From: Pseudomonas sp. GD03919
GTDB lineage: Bacteria; Pseudomonadota; Gammaproteobacteria; Pseudomonadales; Pseudomonadaceae
Reading direction: 5' to 3'
Assembly (NCBI RefSeq): GCF_029814935.1
Contig: NZ_CP104582.1
Span: 4,216,001 to 4,280,000 of the forward strand
Length of the DNA stretch: 64,000 nt
Shown here: positions 8,744-19,645 of the stretch, in pieces
Layout of the letters: every line of letters starts with the position of its first letter
Position numbering within the stretch: position 1 is the first letter of the stretch
Translations under genes and position numbers: made by a program
The notes under the pieces: generated by a model
The model's database searches: none
What the model was told of the DNA's origin: nothing
The model's input: only the letters and a program-made list of their open reading frames with translations

Positions 8744-9894
8744 GATTGCAGTACCACGCCGCTGTCGTCTTCCCAGTACACCACCACCGGATCGTCCCAG
8801 GTCGGACGCTTGCCACGGCGCTCGGCGTTGGCGATGAAGCACTGCACCATCTGACCGGAAGTGAGCTTGACGTAGTACACCGAGTGACCGCCGAGGTAGG
8901 CGATGTCATGCACGTGGCCACGGCTCCAGTTGTACTCGGGGTGTTCGTGGTCATCCGGCAAGGCGGTGGCCATCAGCAGCTTTTCCGGGCGCAGCGCGTA
9001 GCTGACGGACTTGTTCTCGGCGCGGGTACTGACGCCATGACCGATGTAGATCGGCTTGTCCAGGTGCGGGCAGTCGATGATCGCGTGGTCGGCCTCGTCA
9101 CTGGTTATCTGCCCGTCGAACAGGTTGACGCTGCCAATGAACTCGCACACCAGGCGGCTGGTCGGCGTTTCGTAGATGTCCACCGGACTGCCAGTCTGGG
9201 CGATCCACCCCAGGTGCATGATGGCGATGCGCTGGGCCATGGTCATGGCCTCTTCCTGGTCGTGGGTCACCATCACGCAGGTCACGCCGACGCGCTCGAT
9301 GATCTCCACCAGCTCCAGCTGCATCTGCGAACGCAGCTTCTTGTCCAGCGCGCCCATCGGCTCGTCGAGCAGCAGCAGCTTGGGGCGTTTGGCCAGCGAG
9401 CGGGCCAGGGCCACGCGCTGACGCTGGCCGCCGGAGAGCTGGTGTGGCTTGCGCTTGGCGTACTGGGTCATGTGCACCAGCTTGAGCATCTCGGCCACGC
9501 GCTCGTCGATCTCAGCCTTGGGCAGCTTGTCCTGCTGCAGGCCGAAGGCGATGTTCTGCGCCACGGTCATGTGCGGGAACAGCGCATAGGACTGGAACAT
9601 CATGTTGATCGGCCGCTGGTACGGCGGCATGTCGGTGATGTCGACACCATCGAGGATGATGCGCCCTTCGGTCGGCCGCTCGAAACCGGCGAGCATGCGC
9701 AGCAGGGTCGACTTGCCCGAGCCGGAACCACCGAGCAGGGCAAAGATTTCGCCCTTGTTGATGGTCAGCGAGACGTCGTCGACCGCCACCGTCTCGTCGA
9801 ACTTCTTGGTCACCCGATCGATCTTGACCAGCACCTCTTTGGGTGTCTGATCTCCCTCGAGGGCTTTTTTGTAGGCGCTGGAGGCAACAGCCAT
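8740..9894 (-). CDS. spuF: Polyamine ABC transporter ATP-binding protein SpuF/PotG
   Basis: Cytoplasmic ATPase that powers polyamine import. The 384-residue protein has Walker A GGSGSGKST (55-63), signature LSGGQ (153-157), Walker B LLLLDEP (about 174-180) and a C-terminal regulatory OB-type domain typical of PotG/PotA. Glu178 is the catalytic base. It follows spuE after a 52-base gap containing a hairpin and overlaps spuG by four bases. Confidence 0.95.
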   Translation of the reverse strand: MAVASSAYKKALEGDQTPKEVLVKIDRVTKKFDETVAVDDVSLTINKGEIFALLGGSGSGKSTLLRMLAGFERPTEGRIILDGVDITDMPPYQRPINMMFQSYALFPHMTVAQNIAFGLQQDKLPKAEIDERVAEMLKLVHMTQYAKRKPHQLSGGQRQRVALARSLAKRPKLLLLDEPMGALDKKLRSQMQLELVEIIERVGVTCVMVTHDQEEAMTMAQRIAIMHLGWIAQTGSPVDIYETPTSRLVCEFIGSVNLFDGQITSDEADHAIIDCPHLDKPIYIGHGVSTRAENKSVSYALRPEKLLMATALPDDHEHPEYNWSRGHVHDIAYLGGHSVYYVKLTSGQMVQCFIANAERRGKRPTWDDPVVVYWEDDSGVVLQS

Positions 9895-9918
9895 TTAGGA
9901 AAACTCCCGGAAGATTGT

Positions 9919-9938
9919 GCCCGGCCCTGCGGCCGGGC
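9919..9938 (-). terminator. Hairpin between spuE and spuF (attenuator-like)
   Basis: GCCCGGCC, loop CTGC, GGCCGGGC: a perfect 8-bp GC stem directly after the spuE stop with no T-run. Such stems after binding-protein genes commonly protect the upstream mRNA or reduce downstream expression, giving more binding protein than permease. Confidence 0.6.
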
Positions 9939-9946
9939 AGGAACGA

Positions 9947-11104
<1,158 letters not shown>

Positions 11105-11210
11105 TCAGCGACTGCCAGATCGAGCTGCAGCATCAACGCTGAAGGCTCTCGGCCCGAACACGCGCACATCAATGGCCATCAGCATGGCCGATCAGGTATT
11201 GCTGGATGGC

Positions 11211-11231
11211 CTGGCGGGCAATACCCGCCAG
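11211..11231 (-). terminator. Hairpin between spuD and spuE (attenuator-like)
   Basis: CTGGCGGG / CCCGCCAG arms with a 5-base loop, 17 bases after the spuD stop. It mirrors the stem after spuE and lies in a 209-base spuD-spuE gap that could also hold a promoter for spuE. Confidence 0.55.
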
Positions 11232-11247
11232 GACTGTACTGCTGCGA

Positions 11248-12438
<1,191 letters not shown>

Positions 12439-12476
12439 TCATGGCATCGCTGACAACTTTCTGTGACTGCGGTTGT

Positions 12477-13850
12477 TCAGACCGACAGGTCACGCAAGGT
12501 CAGATCCAGGCACTTGCGTGCTTTTTCCAGTAGTTCGTCTATCTCTGCCGGGCTGATCACCAGCGGCGGCGCAATGATCATGGTGTCGCCCACGGCGCGC
12601 ATGATCAGACCGTTATTAAAGCAGTGTCCGCGACAGACCATGCCGGCAGCCACGTCACTCGGGTAACGCTTGCGGCTGGCCTTGTCCTGCACAAGTTCGA
12701 TGGCGCCGAGCATGCCGATACCGCGTACCTCGCCCACCAGCGGGTGATCCGCCAGCTCACGCAAACGACTAAGCAAATACGGTGCCGTTTGCGCCTTCAC
12801 CCGTTCGACGATGCCTTCTTCCTTGAGAATGCGCAGGTTCTCCAAACCCACCGCTGCCGCCACCGGGTGACCGGAATAGGTGAAGCCGTGATTGAAGTCG
12901 CCGTGCGCCTCGATCACCTCGAACACCTTGTCGCTGACGATCACCCCGCCCATCGGTACATAACCGCTGGTGAGGCCTTTGGCGATGGTCATCAGGTCAG
13001 GTTGCAAATCGTAATACTGGCTACCGAACCACTCGCCGGTGCGGCCGAAACCGCAGATCACCTCGTCGGCGACGAAGAGAATGTCGTACTTGGCAAGGAT
13101 GTCCTTGATGCGCGGCCAGTAGGTGTCCGGCGGGATGATCACACCGCCGGCGCCCTGGATCGGCTCGGCAATGAACGCGGCGACGTTTTCCTCGCCCAGT
13201 TCGAGAATCTTCTTCTCCAACTGATCGGCGGCCCAGATGCCGAAGGCGTCCGGGCTCATGTCACCGCCCTCACCGAACCAGTAGGGCTGCGGGATATGCG
13301 CGATACCCGGAATCGGCAGGTCGCCCTGCTCGTGCATGAACTTCATGCCACCGAGGCTGGCGCCGGCCACGGTGGAGCCGTGATAGCCGTTGTCGCGACC
13401 GATGATGATTTTCTTGTTCGGCTGGCCCTTGCACGCCCAATAGTGGCGTACCAGACGCAGCATGGTGTCATTGCCTTCCGAGCCGGAGCCGGTGAAGAAC
13501 ACATGGTTCATGCCGGCCGGCGCCAGTTGGGAGATGGCATGCGCCAGCTCCAGCACCGGTGGGTGCGCGGTCTGGAAGAAGGTGTTGTAGAACGGCAACT
13601 GGCGCATCTGCGTAGCGGCAGCTTCGACCAGCTCCTCGCGGCCATAGCCAACGGCCACGCACCACAGACCGGCCATGCCATCGAGGATCTTGTTGCCTTC
13701 GCTGTCCCACAGGTGCACACCCTTGGCTTCAGTGATGATACGCGGGCCCTTTTCGGCCAACTGCCTGTAATCACTGAACGGCGCGAGATGGTGGGCCTGG
13801 CTCAGGGCCTGCCACTGCGCGGTCCTGGGGTTATTCGCTTGCTGGTTCAT
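12477..13850 (-). CDS. spuC: Putrescine-pyruvate aminotransferase SpuC
   Basis: Class III, PLP-dependent aminotransferase that converts putrescine to 4-aminobutanal with pyruvate as amino acceptor. The 457-residue protein has the PLP lysine in [10 protein letters not shown] (K291), the cofactor-ring Asp in [12 protein letters not shown] (D262) and the phosphate-binding TGSGSEGND segment (120-128). ATG 13850 is preferred over a GTG two codons earlier because AAGGTG sits at normal spacing. It lies between spuB and spuD. The family also acts on cadaverine and other diamines, so substrate range is open. Confidence 0.92.
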   Translation of the reverse strand: MNQQANNPRTAQWQALSQAHHLAPFSDYRQLAEKGPRIITEAKGVHLWDSEGNKILDGMAGLWCVAVGYGREELVEAAATQMRQLPFYNTFFQTAHPPVLELAHAISQLAPAGMNHVFFTGSGSEGNDTMLRLVRHYWACKGQPNKKIIIGRDNGYHGSTVAGASLGGMKFMHEQGDLPIPGIAHIPQPYWFGEGGDMSPDAFGIWAADQLEKKILELGEENVAAFIAEPIQGAGGVIIPPDTYWPRIKDILAKYDILFVADEVICGFGRTGEWFGSQYYDLQPDLMTIAKGLTSGYVPMGGVIVSDKVFEVIEAHGDFNHGFTYSGHPVAAAVGLENLRILKEEGIVERVKAQTAPYLLSRLRELADHPLVGEVRGIGMLGAIELVQDKASRKRYPSDVAAGMVCRGHCFNNGLIMRAVGDTMIIAPPLVISPAEIDELLEKARKCLDLTLRDLSV

Positions 13851-13930
13851 TACCACACCTTATCTGTTGACCCGGCCGGCTCGCGGCACTGTAGGGTGGG
13901 CCGGGCGGCGATCCGCTTCAGCGCGCTCAA

Positions 13931-13989
13931 GTAGGGTGGGCTTCAGCCCACCGAGTCGGCCTGCAATGGTGGGCTAAAGCCCACCCTAC
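13931..13989. repeat. Long inverted repeat between spuB and spuC
   Basis: Two 22-base arms (GTAGGGTGGGCTTCAGCCCA.. and its complement) with one mismatch and a 15-base loop. The GTAGGGTGGGC unit recurs at about 13892, 47965-47998 and 57540, so this is a dispersed palindromic family. It lies in the 152-base spuB-spuC gap, where it may reduce read-through. Confidence 0.65.
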
Positions 13990-14002
13990 AGCTGCGTCGG
14001 AA

Positions 14003-15361
14003 CTACACCGACAACAACAGGAACTCGCGCTCCCAGGAACTGATCACCCGCTTGAAGTTCTCGTGCTCGGCACGCTTGACCGCGACATAGCCACGGATGA
14101 ACTTCTCGCCGAGGAATTTCTCGGCGTCCTTGCAGGCTTCCATGCGCTCAAGGGCGCTCTCGATGGTCACCGGCAGGCGCAGATTGCGGCGCTCATAACC
14201 ACGCCCCTTGACCGGCGCACCGGGTTTGACCCCGCCGACCATGCCCATGTAGCCGCACAGCAAAGTGGCTGCCAGCACCAGGTAGGGGTTGGCATCCGCG
14301 CCAGCCAGGCGGTTTTCCACGCGGCGGTTCTGCGGAGTCGCCTCAGGCACGCGCAGGCCCACAGTACGGTTCTCCTCGCCCCATTCCACGTTCACTGGCG
14401 CCGAGGTATCGGGCAGGAAGCGGCGGAACGAGTTGACGTTCGGCGCGAACAGCGGCAGCAGCTCGGGGATGTACTTCTGCAGGCCGCCGATGTGATGGAG
14501 GAACAGCTCGCTCATGGTGCCGTCGTCGTTGGAGAAGATGTTCTTGCCGGTCTTCAGATCCACCACGCTCTGGTGAATGTGCATGGCGCTGCCGGGCTCG
14601 TCGGTGATCGGCTTGGCCATGAAGGTGGCTGCCACATCATGCTTGAGCGCGGCTTCGCGCATGGTGCGCTTGAACACCAGAATCTGGTCGGCCAGGTGCA
14701 AGGCGTCGCCATGACGGAAGTTGATTTCCATCTGCGCCGGGCCTTCCTCGTGGATCAGGGTGTCCAGATCCAGGCCTTGCAGTTCGCACCAGTCGTACAT
14801 GTCTTCGAACAGCGGGTCGAACTCGTTGGCTGCGTCGATGGAGAAGCTCTGGCGACCGGTTTCCGGCCGACCGGAGCGCCCTACTGGCGCCACCAGGGGG
14901 AAGTCCGGGTCACTGTTGCGCTTGGTCAGGTAGAACTCCATCTCCGGTGCGACGATGGGCTTCCAGCCTTTGTCGGCGTACATCTGCAGCACTTTCTTGA
15001 GGATGTTGCGCGGCGACAGCTCGATGGGGTTGCCCTGCTTGTCGAAGGTGTCGTGGATCACCATCGCGGTCGGCTCGATGGCCCAGGGCACGACGAAGAC
15101 CGCGTTGGGGTCGGGGCGGCAGAACATGTCGATATCCGCCTCGTCCAGCAAGTCGTAATAGATGTCGTCCTCGACGTAATCGCCGGTCACGGTCTGCAGC
15201 AGCACGCTCTCGGGGAGGCGCATGCCCTTCTCGTCGAGGAACTTGTTGGTCGGCGAGATCTTGCCGCGGGCAATGCCGGTCAGGTCGCTGATCAGGCATT
15301 CGACTTCGGTGATTTTGCGTTCTTTCAGCCAGCTCGTGAGCTGGTCTAACTTGGTACTCAT
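14003..15361 (-). CDS. spuB: Gamma-glutamyl-polyamine synthetase SpuB
   Basis: Glutamine-synthetase-fold enzyme that ligates glutamate to putrescine or a related polyamine using ATP, the entry to gamma-glutamylated degradation. 452 residues, the SpuB family length. The ATP/metal segment SAMHIHQSVVDLKTGKN and the C-terminal GS motifs (RVENRLAGADANPYL) are present. Start ATG 15361 (MSTKLDQLTSW) has TGAGG upstream. The frame extends open to 15523, but that extension is an inverted-repeat element sitting only 28 bases from the start. First gene of the minus-strand spu cluster. The usual neighbour spuA, which hydrolyses the gamma-glutamyl bond later in the pathway, is missing. Confidence 0.92.
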   Translation of the reverse strand: MSTKLDQLTSWLKERKITEVECLISDLTGIARGKISPTNKFLDEKGMRLPESVLLQTVTGDYVEDDIYYDLLDEADIDMFCRPDPNAVFVVPWAIEPTAMVIHDTFDKQGNPIELSPRNILKKVLQMYADKGWKPIVAPEMEFYLTKRNSDPDFPLVAPVGRSGRPETGRQSFSIDAANEFDPLFEDMYDWCELQGLDLDTLIHEEGPAQMEINFRHGDALHLADQILVFKRTMREAALKHDVAATFMAKPITDEPGSAMHIHQSVVDLKTGKNIFSNDDGTMSELFLHHIGGLQKYIPELLPLFAPNVNSFRRFLPDTSAPVNVEWGEENRTVGLRVPEATPQNRRVENRLAGADANPYLVLAATLLCGYMGMVGGVKPGAPVKGRGYERRNLRLPVTIESALERMEACKDAEKFLGEKFIRGYVAVKRAEHENFKRVISSWEREFLLLSV

Positions 15362-15389
15362 AGAGACCTCAGGGTTGTAGAACCTGCTA

Positions 15390-15531
15390 GCAGGCTGTTG
15401 AAAAACTATCTGCGTTGGCAATGCTGCGTTAAAAACGGCCTCAAAATGCTCATTTACAACGCGTAAACTGCGCTTTTTCGGCCGTTTTTGCCTTGCCTTG
15501 CCTGCCTCGCCTACGTTTTTCAACGGCCTGC
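15390..15531. mobile_element. TA-flanked terminal-inverted-repeat element, copy A
   Basis: Ends GCAGGCTGTTGAAAAAC and GTTTTTCAACGGCCTGC are inverted repeats (one mismatch) and are bordered by TA on both sides (15388-15389, 15532-15533). The interior is non-coding, with the family core CTCAAAATGCTCATTTAC. Related copies lie at 25092-25223, 32784-32907, 51045-51216 and 58263-58420. It looks like a MITE. It separates spuB from any upstream promoter, so it lies in the spuB leader or promoter. Confidence 0.8.
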
Positions 15532-16303
15532 TAGACGTATAGCGGGTTCAGCGTTGCCCCGCCTTCCCCCTGCAAGCCTCACCAAAGGCCTGGAAGAAGA
15601 CGAGATATTCAGGTGGATGCTACTAGGAGCAGAGCACCTCCGACACCCGAGTTTGCATATCAGGCAAAGAAAACTGCGTCCTCTTCGGCAGTTGCAGCAA
15701 TGCCTCTGGCACGTGCAATGGCGGGCATTCGGCAGCTTCGGCAGATGCAGCAGGCGTCGCACTGGCCCGCACAAGCGGCCGACAGGGACGCGCCATGGCG
15801 TCGTGTGCGCTTTCGTGCAGGTTATCGAACGAAGGGAAAGCCCGATCAGGCAGGCCGAGCGGCGCTGCAAGGGCGAAAAGGCGAGACTGCTGCGTCACAC
15901 CCTGGCGAGGCGCACTGCTACAGGTAGCTCGCCGCTTGCGCACACTCATTTCGAGGCAGCGCAAGGGATTGGCAAAACCCGTGACACTGGTACAAACGCT
16001 GACGCCGGTGGTCGGCAGGCAAAACATGAGGCACCCGTATTATTGCTGTTAGTGGGTTTGAGACGAGCTTAGCTTTGTTCATTTTTTTACACAATAGCCC
16101 TGTAAAAAATTGAACACACCCCACTGAGCAGTCCGGCTGCTCAGCCTCTGAGGCGTACTGAAAGGCTCTGAAATGCCCCAAAAACGGCCATGACGCTCCA
16201 ACGTAGAGCACGACGGGGCCAGCTTGACAGTAAAGAGCGTTTCGGATTGACTCACACCCATGCAGTTGCATGATTGATATATTTAACAAAAAGGTGTTGC
16301 ATC
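15532..16303. other. 0.77-kb region with no recognisable gene between spuB and spuI
   Basis: Several open frames of 60-190 codons cross this stretch on both strands, but none has a plausible ribosome site, domain or family resemblance. The stretch turns AT-richer after about 16070 (TTCATTTTTTTACACAATAG), as expected for the divergent promoter of spuI. A GAGCAG/CTGCTC hairpin sits at about 16125-16141. In P. aeruginosa spuA lies upstream of spuB. I checked these frames for SpuA-like sequence and saw none. Confidence 0.6.
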
Positions 16304-17683
16304 ATGTCGGTACCCCCGCGTGCCGTTCAGCTCAATGAAGCGAACGCATTCCTCAAGGAACATCCCGAGGTCCAGTTCGTCGACCTTCTTATTGCAGATA
16401 TGAATGGTGTGGTGCGCGGCAAGCGCATCGACCGCAATGCCCTGCACAAGGTGTACGAGAAAGGCATCAACCTGCCGGCCTCGCTCTTTGCCCTGGACAT
16501 CAACGGCTCCACCGTCGAAAGCACCGGCCTCGGCCTGGACATCGGCGACGCCGACCGTATCTGCTTCCCCATCCCCAATACCCTGTGCAACGAACCCTGG
16601 CAGAAGCGCCCGACCGCGCAACTGTTGATGACCATGCACGAGCTGGACGGCACGCCTTTCTTCGCCGACCCGCGCGAGGTATTGCGCCAGGTGGTGCAGA
16701 AGTTCGACGAACTGGGCCTGCGTATCTGCGCAGCCTTCGAACTGGAGTTCTACCTGATCGACCAGGAGAACGTGAACGGCCGCCCGCAGCCGCCGCGCTC
16801 GCCGATCTCCGGCAAGCGCCCGCACTCCACCCAGGTCTATCTGATCGACGACCTCGACGAGTACGTCGACTGCCTGCAGGACATGCTCGAAGCCGCCAAG
16901 GAACAGGGCATCCCGGCCGATGCCATCGTCAAGGAAAGCGCCCCGGCACAGTTCGAGGTCAACCTGCATCACGTCGAAGACGCCATCAAGGCCTGCGACT
17001 ATGCGCTGCTGCTCAAGCGTCTGATCAAGAACATCGCCTACGACCATGAGATGGATTCCACCTTCATGGCCAAGCCCTACCCGGGCCAGGCGGGCAACGG
17101 TCTGCACGTGCACATCTCGCTGCTGGACAAGAAGACCGGCAAGAACATCTTCGCCGCCGACGATCCGCTGCAGAACAGCTCGCTGCGCCATGCCGTGGGC
17201 GGCATCCTCGATACCATGGCCGCGTCGATGGCCTTCCTCTGCCCCAACGTCAACTCCTACCGCCGCTTCGGCGCACAGTTCTACGTGCCCAACGCACCGA
17301 GCTGGGCACTGGACAACCGCACCGTGGCCGTTCGCATCCCCACCGGCAGTCCGGATGCCGTACGCATCGAACATCGCGTGGCCGGCGCCGATGCCAACCC
17401 CTACCTGATGCTGGCGTCGATCCTTGCCGGTATTCACCATGGCCTGACCAACCAGATCGAACCGGGCGAGCCGATCGAGGGCAACGCCTACGAACAGCTC
17501 GAGCCTAGCCTGCCGAACAACCTGCGCGATGCCCTGCGCGAGCTGGACGACAGCGAGGTGATGAACAAGTACATCGGCTCGAAGTACATCGACATCTTCG
17601 TCGCCTGCAAGGAAGCCGAGCTGCAGGAGTTCGAGACCACCATCTCCGACCTCGAATACAACTGGTACCTGCATACCGTGTAA
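16304..17683 (+). CDS. spuI: Gamma-glutamyl-polyamine synthetase paralogue SpuI
   Basis: Second glutamine-synthetase-like ligase, divergent from spuB. 459 residues starting at ATG 16304 with AAGGTG seven bases upstream (the frame to 16274 has no ribosome site). GS-type signatures are present: GNGLHVHISLLDKKTGKN and RIEHRVAGADANPYLML. Paralogues in P. aeruginosa gamma-glutamylate diamines with differing preferences, so SpuI and SpuB probably divide the polyamine pool. aguR, aguB and aguA follow on the same strand, linking agmatine-derived putrescine to degradation. Confidence 0.9.
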   Translation: MSVPPRAVQLNEANAFLKEHPEVQFVDLLIADMNGVVRGKRIDRNALHKVYEKGINLPASLFALDINGSTVESTGLGLDIGDADRICFPIPNTLCNEPWQKRPTAQLLMTMHELDGTPFFADPREVLRQVVQKFDELGLRICAAFELEFYLIDQENVNGRPQPPRSPISGKRPHSTQVYLIDDLDEYVDCLQDMLEAAKEQGIPADAIVKESAPAQFEVNLHHVEDAIKACDYALLLKRLIKNIAYDHEMDSTFMAKPYPGQAGNGLHVHISLLDKKTGKNIFAADDPLQNSSLRHAVGGILDTMAASMAFLCPNVNSYRRFGAQFYVPNAPSWALDNRTVAVRIPTGSPDAVRIEHRVAGADANPYLMLASILAGIHHGLTNQIEPGEPIEGNAYEQLEPSLPNNLRDALRELDDSEVMNKYIGSKYIDIFVACKEAELQEFETTISDLEYNWYLHTV

Positions 17684-17790
17684 GCGCAGAAGCCGCCCAC
17701 ACCCGCTCAAGCGTGCCGGGCGGCTCAGCCTGCTTGCCCAAGTGACCGCGCCTGACGTCCAATAGCGCCTCACAACCGAGGAGCTTGTTC

Positions 17791-18432
17791 ATGTCGCGCA
17801 CTGCCAGCCCGCGCAAACCCCGCGCCAGCAGCCAGGCGAGGATCGCCCAGATCCTCACGGCAGCGCGCGAGCTGTTGGCCGAGCAAGGCATGGCCACCCT
17901 GTCGATCTACACGGTGGCTGAACGCGCCGGTATCCCGCCCTCGTCTATCTACCATTTCTTCGCCAGCGTACCGGCCCTGCTCGAAGGGCTGACTGCCGAC
18001 GTGCATGCAGCCTTTCGCGCCAGCCTGCAGCAGCCGATCGATCACACTGCCCTGCGTAGCTGGCACGACCTCTCGCGCCTGATCGAGCAGCGCATGCTGG
18101 CCATCTATGCCGAGGATGCTGCAGCGCGCCAACTGATCCTGGCACAGCACGGCCTGGCCGAAGTGACCCAGGCCGATCAACAGCACGACCTGGAATTGGG
18201 CCGATTGATGCACGCACTGTTCGACCGTCACTTCCCCCTGCCGCAATTGCCGACGGATATCGACGTTTTCAACCTGGCGATGTCGCTGGGTGATCGTGTT
18301 TATGCGCGTTCCGTGCAGTTGCACGGCCACATCACCCCGCGCCTGGCCGAAGAAGGCATGCGCGTATTCGATGCCTACCTCGGCCTGTACCTGCCGGCCG
18401 CGCTGCCGAAAAGGCCTGCACCGCTGACGTAA
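17791..18432 (+). CDS. aguR: TetR-family regulator AguR
   Basis: 213-residue TetR-type repressor. The N-terminal helix-turn-helix spans about residues 15-62 (AARELLAEQGMATLS, then IPPSSIYHFFASVPALLE), followed by a helical ligand domain. Start ATG 17791 has GAGGAG six bases upstream. Its position between spuI and aguBA matches AguR, which in P. aeruginosa represses aguBA and responds to agmatine and N-carbamoylputrescine. AT-rich palindromes upstream of aguB are candidate operators. Confidence 0.85.
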   Translation: MSRTASPRKPRASSQARIAQILTAARELLAEQGMATLSIYTVAERAGIPPSSIYHFFASVPALLEGLTADVHAAFRASLQQPIDHTALRSWHDLSRLIEQRMLAIYAEDAAARQLILAQHGLAEVTQADQQHDLELGRLMHALFDRHFPLPQLPTDIDVFNLAMSLGDRVYARSVQLHGHITPRLAEEGMRVFDAYLGLYLPAALPKRPAPLT

Positions 18433-18526
18433 TCCACCGTAGGGTGCGCCGTGCGCACCGATGGCATCTGAGGCCGCGACCATCGTGCTGCCCAACCAAG
18501 CCCCCCGCCACCTACAGCCCGAACCA

Positions 18527-18615
18527 ATATAAATCCGATAAAAATCGCATTTATTTCGCGCGGACGACCAAATGCATCTTCTAATACCGATATTTATCGG
18601 ATATAAATCGGATAT
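18527..18615 (+). promoter_or_regulatory. Candidate AguR operator cluster upstream of aguB
   Basis: An AT-rich island contains ATATAAATCCGATA (18527-18540), the perfect inverted repeat CCGATATTTATCGG (18587-18600) and ATATAAATCGGATA (18601-18614). The two 14-mers differ at one base and lie 74 bases (about seven helical turns) apart. aguB starts at 18694. The position suits a repressor site with looping or co-operative binding. Assignment to AguR is inference from the neighbouring regulator. Confidence 0.6.
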
Positions 18616-18693
18616 CCCGCCCTGGTCGAGGTTCAGCCACGGCACTCTGAATGGGCTGCCGAAGCGGCCTGCGAACGAGCCAAGAGGTGCTTC

Positions 18694-19575
18694 ATGTCCC
18701 GTATCGTTACCGTCGCTGCGACCCAGATGGCCTGTTCCTGGGATAGCGCCGCCAATATCGCCAACGCCGAGAAGCTGGTGCGCCAGGCCGCCGCCCAGGG
18801 CGCGCAGATCATACTGATCCAGGAGCTGTTCGAGACGCCCTACTTCTGCCAGAAGCCCAACGCCGACTACACCCAGCTGGCGACCACGGTCGACGAGAAC
18901 CCGGCCATTGCGCACTTCAGCAAGGTCGCGGCGGAACTGAAGGTGGTGTTGCCGATCAGCTTCTTCGAGCGCGCCGGTCGCGCCCGTTTCAACAGCATCG
19001 CCATCCTCGATGCCGACGGCACGAACCTCGGGATTTATCGAAAAAGCCATATCCCCGACGGCCCCGGCTATCACGAGAAGTACTACTTCAACCCGGGCGA
19101 TACCGGCTTCAAGGTCTGGGATACCGCCTATGCACGCATCGGCGTGGGCATCTGCTGGGATCAGTGGTTCCCGGAGTGCGCACGCAGCATGGCGCTGATG
19201 GGCGCGGAAATCCTCTTCTACCCCACCGCCATCGGCAGCGAGCCGCACGATGCCAGCATCAATTCACGCGAGCACTGGCAGCGCGTACAGCAGGGCCATG
19301 CCGGCGCCAACCTGATGCCGCTGGTGGCCAGCAACCGCATCGGCCGCGAGGAACAGGACGGCTACGCCATCACCTTCTACGGCAGTTCGTTCATCGCCGA
19401 CCAGTTCGGCGCGAAGGTCGAGGAGCTGAACCAGACCGAGGAAGGCGTGCTGGTGCACAGCTTCGATCTGACCGAGCTGGAGAAAGTGCGTACCGCCTGG
19501 GGTGTGTTCCGCGACCGCCGGCCGAACCTATACTGGCCGCTTTCCACGCTCGATGGCGAAAGCCTGTCCGAATGA
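18694..19575 (+). CDS. aguB: N-carbamoylputrescine amidohydrolase AguB
   Basis: Nitrilase-superfamily amidase that hydrolyses N-carbamoylputrescine to putrescine, CO2 and ammonia. The 293-residue protein shows the complete catalytic triad: Glu44 (IQELFETPY), Lys117 (IYRKSHIPDG) and Cys154 (GVGICWDQWFPE). Start ATG 18694 follows an AGAGGTG-like site. It acts after AguA in the agmatine route and lies directly upstream of aguA. Confidence 0.96.
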   Translation: MSRIVTVAATQMACSWDSAANIANAEKLVRQAAAQGAQIILIQELFETPYFCQKPNADYTQLATTVDENPAIAHFSKVAAELKVVLPISFFERAGRARFNSIAILDADGTNLGIYRKSHIPDGPGYHEKYYFNPGDTGFKVWDTAYARIGVGICWDQWFPECARSMALMGAEILFYPTAIGSEPHDASINSREHWQRVQQGHAGANLMPLVASNRIGREEQDGYAITFYGSSFIADQFGAKVEELNQTEEGVLVHSFDLTELEKVRTAWGVFRDRRPNLYWPLSTLDGESLSE

Positions 19576-19577
19576 AC

Positions 19578-19636
19578 GTAGCCCGGATGCAATCCGGGGC
19601 TTTTTCTCACAACTCCCCGGATTGCATCCGGGCTAC
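19578..19636. repeat. Perfect 22-bp inverted repeat between aguB and aguA
   Basis: Left arm 19578-19599 (GTAGCCCGGATGCAATCCGG..) and right arm 19615-19636 are exact reverse complements around a 15-base loop containing TTTTT. It begins three bases after the aguB stop and ends nine bases before the aguA start, filling the intercistronic space. Each arm is itself a palindromic REP-like unit. Confidence 0.75.
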
Positions 19637-19645
19637 AGGTGAAAC

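Noticed and set aside
15700-15730. Sigma-54 promoter (TGGCAC...) in the spuB-spuI gap
   Set aside because: The GG and GC dinucleotides are not separated by the required 10 bases.
15488-16072. 194-codon plus-strand frame between spuB and spuI
   Set aside because: It begins inside the repeat element, has no ribosome site and no motif. Not a spuA remnant that I can see.
17770-19248. 492-codon minus-strand frame across aguR and aguB
   Set aside because: It overlaps two convincing plus-strand genes with catalytic and HTH motifs.
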